Source: Kineosporia sp. NBRC 101731 (GTDB lineage Bacteria > Actinomycetota > Actinomycetes > Actinomycetales > Kineosporiaceae). From it: DNA of 64,000 nt. The notes beneath the pieces were generated by a model. It was not told where the DNA came from and did not search any database. It saw only the letters and a list, made by a program, of their open reading frames with translations. Made by a program: the position numbers and the translations under genes. The stretch is from contig NZ_BSTC01000012.1 in the NCBI RefSeq assembly GCF_030269305.1, forward strand, positions 172,419 through 236,418, written 5' to 3'. Below, in pieces: positions 43,139 through 51,725 of the stretch. Numbering within the stretch: the stretch's first letter is position 1; every line of letters starts with the position of its first letter.

Positions 43139-44394
43139 AGTGCGCCTTCCTCATCCTCGGCGCCGCCCACGACCAGGTCGATGCGGGTCTGCGGATCGGC
43201 CGTACCCAGGTCGTTGAGGACCTTGGCCGGATCGAGAGCGCGGTCGGCGAACTGCACGCCGGATGGCACCTGCCCATCCAGGATCTGTTGCACCGCGCAC
43301 GCCCCCACCGCTGCGGTGAGCCGGTAACTGTCCGGGCTGGTCACCAGCGCTGAAGTCTGCTCACCGTCGGGCTGAGTAAGGGTGAAGACCATCCGGTAGT
43401 AGGGCGCCCGGCCGGTCAGGTCCACGTCTGCGGCTCGCAGGATGCGGGCGATGAGTTCGTCCATGGGGGTGTTCCCATGTCGGGCGGCGGGCAGGGTGGC
43501 CAGTACCGAACGCACGGCCGGACCCGGGTGCACGTGCCACGCCCGCAGGCTGTGCAGACCCAGGTCGCGGGCGACCCGTTCGGACTCCAGGCTCAAGAAG
43601 GGCTGCGCGCTGACGGCGCCGGGGAAGCCGGCGACCTCCACGTCGTCGGCCGGGGCCAGAGCTCGCGATCGTTTGGCCCCCTCGTGCCAGGCTGCCCCAG
43701 CCTCACCGAAGAGGTTGGCGGCACCGGCGGAGACTCCCAGGGACAACACCAGATCGGCGGCGACGGTGCGGGTGGCCCGCTCCAGGCCGCCGGTATGGAC
43801 GACCAGGCTCGCTCCCCCTCCTGCGTGGCTCCCGGCGGGCCCAACGGCCGCAGGCCTCCCATCCGGCCCAAACCCCCAAGGGCTCTCGCCCGGCCCGAGG
43901 GCGTGAGCCGCAGCGGTCCCGTTCGGGGCCACAACAACGCGCGCCGGCGCCGCCGCACGTCCATGGCTGTCGTGCTCTCGCTGAACCAGAAGCCGTGGCA
44001 GGAGCCCGGAGAGCCCGGGCATCGTGCCCGCCGACAACACGACCGGGCTCGCGGCATCGCCCAGGGCGGTGAGGGCTTCGTAGACCGGCTGCTCCCCGGT
44101 CACCAGCACACACGGCACCTTCTCGGCCAGCGCGGCCACCGGTACCGCCTCGCCCAGCTCGTAGCTGGGTCCGGTGCAGTCCAGGACCACGGCACAGCCG
44201 CGCACGAACGCCCGCACCGCGGCCGCGTCCGTCACATCGACGGCTACCAGCTCAGCCGAGTTGGCCTTCACAGCACGCAGACGCTCGAGGTGGCGCGCTC
44301 CCAGCCGTAGCGGCCCCAGGCCGAGCTGCTGCAGCGCGGAGATTGCGGCCGCGCCCACCGCACCCGAGGCGCCCAGCACTCCGATCGGGCTCAT
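43135..44394 (-). CDS. Saccharopine dehydrogenase-like NAD(P)-binding protein
   Basis: This 419-aa protein has an N-terminal Rossmann domain (IGVLGASGAVGAAAISALQ) and the saccharopine dehydrogenase-type segment VLDCTGPSYELGEAV ... CVLVTGEQPVYEAL. A conserved protein of this sort accompanies the reductase in coelibactin-type clusters, though its chemistry is not established to my knowledge. It may reduce or oxidise a ring or carrier-bound intermediate. Both ends overlap neighbours by 4 bp. Alternative: a structural partner of the thiazolinyl reductase. Confidence 0.75.
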   Translation of the reverse strand: MSPIGVLGASGAVGAAAISALQQLGLGPLRLGARHLERLRAVKANSAELVAVDVTDAAAVRAFVRGCAVVLDCTGPSYELGEAVPVAALAEKVPCVLVTGEQPVYEALTALGDAASPVVLSAGTMPGLSGLLPRLLVQREHDSHGRAAAPARVVVAPNGTAAAHALGPGESPWGFGPDGRPAAVGPAGSHAGGGASLVVHTGGLERATRTVAADLVLSLGVSAGAANLFGEAGAAWHEGAKRSRALAPADDVEVAGFPGAVSAQPFLSLESERVARDLGLHSLRAWHVHPGPAVRSVLATLPAARHGNTPMDELIARILRAADVDLTGRAPYYRMVFTLTQPDGEQTSALVTSPDSYRLTAAVGACAVQQILDGQVPSGVQFADRALDPAKVLNDLGTADPQTRIDLVVGGAEDEEGAL

Positions 44395-47300
44395 CGCAGC
44401 ACCGCCCCATCGGTGATGTCCACCAGGGTGTCCAGCAGTCCGGCGGCATGTTCCACGTCGATGCAGGTGAAGTGGTCCCCCGGCACATCCACGATGTCAA
44501 GGTCGCCCAGACACAACTGCGACCAGTGCTGAGTCACCGCGTCGCGGCTCCCCGGGAAGGGGTAGGCGCCGCTGTGCCGCAGGAACGTGATGTCCCCGGC
44601 GTAGGGCTCGGGTTGGTAGCGGGTAATCGCAAAAACGCTCTGCCGGAATGTTTCCCGCAGCCGGTCCATGTGCTCGGGCTCGTACATCCCGGCGGTGGCC
44701 GGGACTAGCTCGCACAGCCGCTCCACCCGGCGGGCCCGGGGCAGGGCGGCCAGTTGCGTGAACCGCTCACGGACGTCGGCGAAGTCCTCCCCCAGGCGGG
44801 TGAACGCCCCGCTCTCGATCACGCCGCCACCCGCCTGCAGGGCGGCGTCCGCCGCGGCGGCCACCCGTAGTTCGTCGGCCGGAAAGCCCAGAGCCTGCGG
44901 GTCGATGCCCATCATGATCGCGAAGGAGTACTCACTCAGCAGTTCGTCGTCCAGGCGGAAACGAGGGCTGTGACTGCTGATCGCGGTGAACGTAGCCACG
45001 TCCACCCCAGCCTCGGACAGTCCGCGGGCGATCTCGGTGGCGATCAGACCACCCAGGCAGTAGCCGACCACGTGCACCGGGCGCTTCGGCGTCTGCGCCA
45101 GAGGTAGCAGTTCCCTGACATAGCGGGCCGAGACCTGCTCGATCAGCCCTTCCGGATCGGCCTGCAGGAAGTCCGGCAGGTGCGGGACCTCGACACCGAC
45201 CACGTGTCCGGTCCCGGCCGAGCGTCGGCGGATCTCGGTGATCAGCGCCCGGTAGGGCATGACCGTTCCGGTGCCGGCGTGCACCAGCACCGTCAGCGGG
45301 CCGTCTCCACCCGGGTCGCCGTGCAGCGGGACCACCGCGTTGGTCCGCTTGGCCTGCGTCTCCTCGACAGCGGTGGTGCCTCCCGAGAGCCCGCGCAGGT
45401 AGGCGGCCAGCGCGGCCACCGTCGGGCGGCGCAGCATTTCGCGCAGCACTACTTCCCATTCGGCGGTGACGACTCCTGGCACCCGCTCGCGCAGCAGGGC
45501 CACCAAGCGGGCGACCAGCAGCGAATCTCCACCCAGGGCGAAGAAGTCGTCTTCGCGCCCGACCTTCTCCACTCCCAGCAGTTCGGCCCACAGCTGGGCC
45601 AGTTGCTCTTCCAGCGCTCCCTGAGGACTGCCTCCGGCGCTGGCCTGAACGGCCGCGCCCGAGGTCAATGCGACCGTCGCTGCCAGCGACGTGCGGTCGA
45701 CCTTGCCGTTGCGGGTCAGCGGCATCTGATCGATCACGACCCAGCGGCCGGGCACCATGTAGGCGGGCAGCAGTTCCGACACCCGGCGGCTGAGTTCCTG
45801 CGGTTCGGCCACGGCCCGATTGGTCTTGGCCTGAGCCAGGATGAGCCGCTGCCCGGTGGCGGACAACGGTTCGTCCTGGCCCGGCAGGTCGCCCCGCACG
45901 AAGAACCCGGCGCCCCGCAGAGCCTGGTGCCACTGCTCTGCGCTCAGGAACGCGCGTCCGTCGATGGCCCGTACGTCGTGCACCGGTCCGGCCGCGGCCT
46001 CCAGGAACTCGGTGGAAACAAGCAGCGCCGGATCCTCGTCGTGGGTCTGCTCAATCACGGCGATCCAGCCGCCCGGGGCCAGGATCGTGTGGATGTTACG
46101 CAGTGCGGCGTCCACGTCGGGCAGGGCGTGCAGGTGGTTACCGGCCACCACGACGTCCACGCTGTTGGCCGCAACACCCTGGGCTGCCGGGTTTTCGCGC
46201 AGGTCCAGGCGGGCGGTGCGGAGCCAGGGGTGCTCGGGGAAGCGGTCGGCGCTCTCGGCGACGAAGAAGGCGGCCGGGTCGGTGAACAAGTAGTCGGGGC
46301 GACTGGCCGCCAGCGCGGGAACCAGCTTGGTCGTGGTGCCGGCGACACCCCCGCCGACCTCCAGCACCCGCAGGGTGCCGGAGCGGCGAAGGGCCACCTC
46401 GTTCACCGCAGCGCCCAGGGCCTCGTGCAGGTGGGCCACCGCCAGATTGTCGCGGTAGGCGCCCAGCATCAGGTCGGGGTTGGCCCCGGGGAAGAGCAGC
46501 TCACGGACGTCGGTGGAACCGTCGACCAGACCACCCAGGTTCTCGATGCATAGGGTGACGATCCGGGCCAGGTCGGCGCCCTGCTCGGAAGCGGCCTGCT
46601 GAAGGCGTGAAAGCGCCTCTGGTACGGAGGAGCTAGCCGGCGCGATGCCGGCCGACTGGTGCCAGGTGCCGTTCGGGTCGCGCCCGAGGATGCCTGCGTG
46701 GTGCAACGCAGGCAGCCAGCGGCGCACTACCGGCGCCGACGCCACCGAGGCTCCCAGTGCCGAGCAGATCTCCTCGGCCGTGCTTCCTGCGGCGGCGACC
46801 GCCGTCCGTTCGGCCAGCAACGCCGTCATGGCGGTGATGGCAGCATCGGCCAGGGCGGCGCGGAAAGCGGCGAAGGCCTGCTCATCAAAACCCTTTTGGG
46901 CAACCTGCGAGGCGAAACGGGCGTTCTCGAGGGTGTTCTGCGACTCCTCCAGCCACGGGTCCGCCGCCGTGGTCTCCAGGATCGCGGGCTCGACGACGCC
47001 CACGATGGTGCGGGCTCCCGAGGGCTCGGTGTCCACGACTGCGGCAGCGGCCCCGACCGCGGGGTTGGCCAGCATCGCGGCCTCGACCTCGGCCAGTTCG
47101 ATGCGGTAACCGCGGATCTTGACCTGGTTGTCCTCGCGACCCAGGAACTCGATCTCGCCGTCAGGGCGGTAGCGGCCCAGATCGCCGGTGCGATAGAGCC
47201 GTTCACCGGTGACCGGGTGAGTGATGAATCGCTCAGCCGTCTTCTCGGCATCGCCCAGGTATCCCAGGGCCACCCCGACGCCACCGATGAACAATTCGCC

Positions 47301-49898
47301 CGGGCACCAGTCCGGCACCGGCTCCAGGTCGGTATTCAGCACATGGAAGGTCTGGTTGGCCAGCGGCTTTCCGTACGGGATGCTCGGCCGCTCGGGATCG
47401 ACCTGATCGATGGCGTGCCAGATCGACCAGACGGCAGCCTCGGTCGCGCCGCCCATGCTGATCACCTGCAGGCCGGGCATGAGCGCGCGGGTCGCGTCGG
47501 GCAGGGTGACGGGGATCCAGTCACCGCTCAGCAGCGCCACCCGCAGCCCGGCCGGGGCACACTGCGGATCGGTGCGCAGGTAGTCGGTCAGCATCTGCAA
47601 CTGGCCGGGCACCGAGTTCCAAACCGAAACACCATACGTATCAGCTAGTTCGGCCCAGTGCGAGGGGTCACCCCGGCGCTGCGGTTCGGGCAGGACCAGG
47701 GTGGCGCCCCGGGCAAGGGTGGCGAAGACGTCGAACACCGACAGGTCGAATCCCAGTCCGGCCAGGCCCAGAACGGCGTCCTGCGGGCCCAGGTGGATGC
47801 GGTCAGCCACGTCATGCAGCGTGTTCAGCGCGGCCTGATGGCTGATCATCACACCCTTGGGCACGCCGGTGGAACCGGAGGTGTAGATGACGTACGCCAG
47901 GTCAAGCGGACCCACCTTGAGCGGAGCCGGTTCACCGGCGTCCACTTCGTCCACCACCACGATACGGCGGGTGCCGCCGGGATCGGCGTGAGCGGCCAGC
48001 GCCGAAGAGGTCACGATGATGGAAACCGCGGCGCTGTCCAGAACGACGGCCCGCCGGGCCGCCGGCTGGCTGGTCTCAATCGGCAGGTAGGCGGCACCGG
48101 CCAGCAGGACGCCCAGGACCCCGACGACCTGGTCGGGACTCTTGTCCAGGTAGACCGCGACCGGTTCGCCGGCCGCCACTTCGGTGAGGACGGCAGCGAC
48201 CGCGCGGGCCCGCGTCCTCAATTGGGTATACGTGAGGGCGCCGCCGGGACCGTCGATCGCGGTGGCGTCGGGGGTACGATCAGCCTGAGCGAGGAACCCG
48301 TCCTGCAGGAGGCCCTGCGGCAGCGGCGCCTTGGTGGCGTTGGCCTGGGTCCGGCGAGCCGTCTGCGACGCCGGTAGGCCCGGGAGATGCTGCTCCCAGG
48401 CCGAATCCTCCTGCGCCAGGCTGGTCACCAGATCGGCGAAGGCCCCGAAGGCGTCGTGGGCCACGCCGTCGGCCAGGACTCCCTCACGCACGTCCCAGGA
48501 CAGGACGAGAGCATCTTCGCGCCGCACACTTTGGCAGTCGATCCAGACCTGGGGGGTGCGGGTGGAGACGTAGGACACGGCACCGGCCTGCCCGGGGACC
48601 GGAACCGAACTGGCCGGAAGATCCAGAGTGCTGGTGAACACCACCGGAAGCAAGGGCCTCTGACCGCTCAGCCGAGCCACCTCAGCCGCGACCTCGGTTC
48701 CGGGGAAGAGGGCGTGGTCGAGGTCCTCCATCAGACGGGCGGCCAGACGACGAGCCTGTTCGGTGAACGTGCGCGGCCGGGTGAGGTCGACCTCGAGGAG
48801 CTCGATGGTGGTGAAGTCGCCCACCAGACGCTCCACGTCCGGGTGCAGGGGCAAGCGCCCGAAGGTGGGCACGGTGAGCGTGAAGGCACGGTTACGGCTC
48901 CATCGGGCAATGGTCTGCGCATACGCCGCCAGCAGCACCGAGGAAACACTGAGGTCACGCTGGCGGGCCTGTCGCTCCAGCCTGCCGACGGTTTCGGCTG
49001 ACAGTGCCCGCTCGTGGCGGACGAAACTGACGACCTTGCCCGTCGATGCCGATTTCGCCGTGTTCAAGGGCAGTTCAGGTGGCCCGGGCAGGGTCTCGGC
49101 GCGCTTGCGCCAGTAGGCCCGATCGCGCTGGTAGGCGGCGGTCTCGCTGATGGCCCGGCGGGCGGTGAGGTAATCGCGGAAGGTGATGTCCACGGCCTGC
49201 GCCGAAGGCGCCTGCGGATCGCTCAGCAGTGCGTCCGACTCGGCCAGCAACTGCTGGACACCGGCGTAGTCGGCGGCCAGCAACTCGATGCCCAGGTGCA
49301 GCACCGCGCCCTGGTCGGAGCGAGTGACGTGCAGATCGATCAGGGGCCAGCGGTCGGGCGGGGCATCGCGGTTCTCCAGGCGCTCCCGGGTGCGGATCAG
49401 CGCCTGCTCGAAGGCCACCACGGCCTGGCCCCGAACATCCTCGTAGCCCACCGGCAGATCGGGGACGTGCTCCAGCACGTGCTGAGTTCCGTCCGGATGC
49501 ACCAGTGTTCGCAACGCGCCGTGACGGTGGACCAATGTCGTCCAAGCCTGCCGCACCGTCTCCGGCTCCAGGTCGGGGTACGTGACCTCGACATATGCGT
49601 GGCAGGCGACACCGCCGTACTCGTAGGCGCTGCTACGCCCGGTGAGATAGGCGGTCTGCACCTCGGTGAGAGGGAACGGCTGGTGTGCCGCCTGCGGGTC
49701 CGGCAGCGCCTGGGGCAACCCGTCGGAGGCGGCGCCCTGGCCCAGGTGCTGGACAAGAGCTTCTCGCTGCGCCTTCACCTGGTCACGAAGGTCCTGCCCA
49801 AAGACCCCTCGGGGGGCGCGAAAGCGCAGTTCACCGCTGTCTGTCCACAGTCGCACCCCGGCCTTCTCAAGGCTTCGCAGAAGATCGTCAAGCTCCAC
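44391..49898 (-). CDS. NRPS, docking-Cy-A(MT/E)-PCP-TE
   Basis: This 1835-aa terminal NRPS has, in order, a TubC-like docking domain (1-52), a heterocyclisation domain (about 72-500), an adenylation domain (about 530-1400) split after A8 by a methyltransferase-like insert (about 975-1360, VLEVGGGVAGTT), a PCP (Ser1459 in LGGDSL) and a thioesterase (about 1530-1835). A-domain motifs are IYTSGSTGVPKG and LYRTGDLGRY. The specificity code read by eye is DLFNLSMVWK, close to the Cys code. The Cy signature DxxxxDxxS is Glu205-x4-Asp210-x2-Gly213. The TE elbow is GYCLGG with Cys1614 instead of Ser. It would add and release the last residue. It starts beside a Zur-like box. Confidence 0.93.
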   Translation of the reverse strand: MELDDLLRSLEKAGVRLWTDSGELRFRAPRGVFGQDLRDQVKAQREALVQHLGQGAASDGLPQALPDPQAAHQPFPLTEVQTAYLTGRSSAYEYGGVACHAYVEVTYPDLEPETVRQAWTTLVHRHGALRTLVHPDGTQHVLEHVPDLPVGYEDVRGQAVVAFEQALIRTRERLENRDAPPDRWPLIDLHVTRSDQGAVLHLGIELLAADYAGVQQLLAESDALLSDPQAPSAQAVDITFRDYLTARRAISETAAYQRDRAYWRKRAETLPGPPELPLNTAKSASTGKVVSFVRHERALSAETVGRLERQARQRDLSVSSVLLAAYAQTIARWSRNRAFTLTVPTFGRLPLHPDVERLVGDFTTIELLEVDLTRPRTFTEQARRLAARLMEDLDHALFPGTEVAAEVARLSGQRPLLPVVFTSTLDLPASSVPVPGQAGAVSYVSTRTPQVWIDCQSVRREDALVLSWDVREGVLADGVAHDAFGAFADLVTSLAQEDSAWEQHLPGLPASQTARRTQANATKAPLPQGLLQDGFLAQADRTPDATAIDGPGGALTYTQLRTRARAVAAVLTEVAAGEPVAVYLDKSPDQVVGVLGVLLAGAAYLPIETSQPAARRAVVLDSAAVSIIVTSSALAAHADPGGTRRIVVVDEVDAGEPAPLKVGPLDLAYVIYTSGSTGVPKGVMISHQAALNTLHDVADRIHLGPQDAVLGLAGLGFDLSVFDVFATLARGATLVLPEPQRRGDPSHWAELADTYGVSVWNSVPGQLQMLTDYLRTDPQCAPAGLRVALLSGDWIPVTLPDATRALMPGLQVISMGGATEAAVWSIWHAIDQVDPERPSIPYGKPLANQTFHVLNTDLEPVPDWCPGELFIGGVGVALGYLGDAEKTAERFITHPVTGERLYRTGDLGRYRPDGEIEFLGREDNQVKIRGYRIELAEVEAAMLANPAVGAAAAVVDTEPSGARTIVGVVEPAILETTAADPWLEESQNTLENARFASQVAQKGFDEQAFAAFRAALADAAITAMTALLAERTAVAAAGSTAEEICSALGASVASAPVVRRWLPALHHAGILGRDPNGTWHQSAGIAPASSSVPEALSRLQQAASEQGADLARIVTLCIENLGGLVDGSTDVRELLFPGANPDLMLGAYRDNLAVAHLHEALGAAVNEVALRRSGTLRVLEVGGGVAGTTTKLVPALAASRPDYLFTDPAAFFVAESADRFPEHPWLRTARLDLRENPAAQGVAANSVDVVVAGNHLHALPDVDAALRNIHTILAPGGWIAVIEQTHDEDPALLVSTEFLEAAAGPVHDVRAIDGRAFLSAEQWHQALRGAGFFVRGDLPGQDEPLSATGQRLILAQAKTNRAVAEPQELSRRVSELLPAYMVPGRWVVIDQMPLTRNGKVDRTSLAATVALTSGAAVQASAGGSPQGALEEQLAQLWAELLGVEKVGREDDFFALGGDSLLVARLVALLRERVPGVVTAEWEVVLREMLRRPTVAALAAYLRGLSGGTTAVEETQAKRTNAVVPLHGDPGGDGPLTVLVHAGTGTVMPYRALITEIRRRSAGTGHVVGVEVPHLPDFLQADPEGLIEQVSARYVRELLPLAQTPKRPVHVVGYCLGGLIATEIARGLSEAGVDVATFTAISSHSPRFRLDDELLSEYSFAIMMGIDPQALGFPADELRVAAAADAALQAGGGVIESGAFTRLGEDFADVRERFTQLAALPRARRVERLCELVPATAGMYEPEHMDRLRETFRQSVFAITRYQPEPYAGDITFLRHSGAYPFPGSRDAVTQHWSQLCLGDLDIVDVPGDHFTCIDVEHAAGLLDTLVDITDGAVLR

Positions 49899-49972
49899 GG
49901 AGATGTTCGTCCTTTCGCACCGCGTCCGCCTCGGCCGGGGGTTGCGCCGGGCGCCTCGGACTGTCTACTAAT

Positions 49973-49987
49973 TGAGAATGATTTTCA
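49973..49987. promoter_or_regulatory. Zur/Fur-like box between the two NRPS units
   Basis: TGAGAATGATTTTCA is a 7-1-7 inverted repeat with 6 of 7 arm positions paired, the best of the three boxes. It lies in the 147-bp gap between the divergent NRPS (start 49898) and aryl-ligase (start 50046) genes. Leftward, TTGCCT (49998-49993) and TCAATT 17 bases on could be -35 and -10, with the box in the spacer. Confidence 0.8.
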
Positions 49988-50045
49988 CATTCAGGCAACC
50001 TCATGCAAGCACAGACGAGCACGATCGCGCCAGAGGGGACCGAAA

Positions 50046-51725
50046 GTGAACGCGGTCGCAGATGTCGCCTTGACATCCGAGTCGCCCTATGTAAAACATT
50101 GGCAAAGAGTTACTTTCGGTGGTCTCCTGAGACGCTGGGCCCGGCTTCGGCCCGACGCCGTGGCCGTGGTGGACCCGGATCGAAGGCTGACCTACCGGGA
50201 CCTCGACCAGGCCGCCGACCGGGTCGCTGCGGGCTTTGCCCGGCTCGGCACGAAGAGGGGCGACCGGGTCGTGGTGCAGTTGCCCAACCGGGTCGAGTTC
50301 CTCGAGGTCTGGTTCGGGCTGCAGCGATTGGGCGCCGTGCCGGTGCACGCCATGCCAGCTCATCGGCGTGACGAGATGACCCATTTGGCAGTCACTTCGC
50401 AGGCAGTTGCCCTGGTGGTGGCCGACCGCCAAGGGCGGTTCGACCTACGCACGATGGCCGACGAGGTATGCACCGAAGTGGAGGCCAAGGGATTGCCGAT
50501 GCCGCAGGTCGTGGTGGTGGGCGACCCCGGGCAAGAGCACCGGTTCGGGTTCGCAGAGCTGACCGGGTCAGCGCCCGGCAGCGCCAATTCTTCTGCTGAA
50601 GGGCACCTTGGAAAACCGGCAAGCGCGCGTCTGCTTCCCGTGACCGACGCCGACCCCGACGATCCGGACGGCCCCGCACCGGGTGACCTTGCTCTCCTAC
50701 TCATCTCCGGCGGCACAACGGGGCGCCCCAAGCTCATCCCCCGCAGCCACACCGACTACGACCTCAATGCCCGCCTCGGCGTTCGCGCCGCCGGGCTGGA
50801 CTCCCGTTCGGTCTATCTGGCCGTTCTCCCGGTGGGCTTCAACTTCACCCTGGCCTGCCCGGGAGTGCTGGGAACCTTGTCGGTCGGCGGCACTGTCGTG
50901 CTGGCCCCGGACCCCAGCCCGGCCACCGCTTTTGACCTGATCGCCAGCGAGAAGGTAACTCACACAGCACTGACGCCCGCCCTCGTCCCCCATTGGCTGG
51001 ACGAAGCCGCCGGCCGGCCGCAAGCGCTGGAAAGCCTGCGAGTGGTTCAGGTGGGTGGGGCGCGACTGCCGGACGAACTGGCCCGGACGTTGGGGCCGGC
51101 CTTGGGGGTCATCGTGCAGCAGGTGTACGGCATGGCCGAGGGGCTGATCTGTTACACGGGACTGGACGACGATCCGAAGCTGATCGCCACCACCCAAGGC
51201 CGACCGGGCTGTGAGGACGACGAACTTCTGATCGTGCGGCCCGGAACCATCGAACCGGCTGCCGTCGGAGAACTCTTGGTGCGTGGTCCCTACACCCTGC
51301 GCGCCTACTACAACGCGCCCGGCACTGATTTCTCTTTCACCAGCGACGGTTTCTACCGCACCGGTGATGAGGTGCGCCGCTTGCCCTCCGGCCATCTCGT
51401 CGTCGTCGGGCGGGTGAAGGACCAGATCAACCGGGGTGGTGAGAAGTACGCCGCGGCCGAGGTCGAGGAGCATCTGCTGGACCTGCCCGGGGTGAGAGCC
51501 GCGGCAATCGTTGCGATATCCGATCCGGACTGGGGAGAAGCCGCGGTGGCGGTGCTGGTGCATGACGGGCCGGCCCCCACCGCCCGGGCGGTGGCCATCC
51601 ACCTACGACAGCGCGGACTGGCCGCCTTCAAGGCGCCGCAACAGGTCCACAGCCTTGAGCACCTTCCTCTGACGCCTGTCGGCAAGGTCGACAAACAGGC
51701 GCTGCGGGCACTGCTGAGCCGATGA
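50046..51725 (+). CDS. Salicyl/2,3-dihydroxybenzoyl-AMP ligase
   Basis: This 559-aa stand-alone aryl-acid adenylating enzyme (YbtE/MbtA/DhbE-like) has FGGLLRRWARLRPDAVAV, the P-loop LLISGGTTGRPKLIPRSH, PVGFNFTLACPG, QQVYGMAEGLICYT, GFYRTGDEVRRL, KDQINRGGEKYAAAEVE and the C-terminal Lys in TPVGKVDKQAL. It loads the aryl acid on the ArCP of the next protein. With salicylate synthase in the locus, salicylate is the likely substrate. The GTG at 50046 has AGGGGA upstream. A long open frame before it runs through the divergent gene and is rejected. ATGA overlap couples it to the NRPS. Confidence 0.93.
   Translation: MNAVADVALTSESPYVKHWQRVTFGGLLRRWARLRPDAVAVVDPDRRLTYRDLDQAADRVAAGFARLGTKRGDRVVVQLPNRVEFLEVWFGLQRLGAVPVHAMPAHRRDEMTHLAVTSQAVALVVADRQGRFDLRTMADEVCTEVEAKGLPMPQVVVVGDPGQEHRFGFAELTGSAPGSANSSAEGHLGKPASARLLPVTDADPDDPDGPAPGDLALLLISGGTTGRPKLIPRSHTDYDLNARLGVRAAGLDSRSVYLAVLPVGFNFTLACPGVLGTLSVGGTVVLAPDPSPATAFDLIASEKVTHTALTPALVPHWLDEAAGRPQALESLRVVQVGGARLPDELARTLGPALGVIVQQVYGMAEGLICYTGLDDDPKLIATTQGRPGCEDDELLIVRPGTIEPAAVGELLVRGPYTLRAYYNAPGTDFSFTSDGFYRTGDEVRRLPSGHLVVVGRVKDQINRGGEKYAAAEVEEHLLDLPGVRAAAIVAISDPDWGEAAVAVLVHDGPAPTARAVAIHLRQRGLAAFKAPQQVHSLEHLPLTPVGKVDKQALRALLSR

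Noticed and set aside
49014..50045. N-terminal extension of the aryl-AMP ligase
   Set aside because: This open frame is antisense to the NRPS gene and crosses the divergent promoter and Zur-like box; the ligase fold and an SD fit the GTG at 50046.
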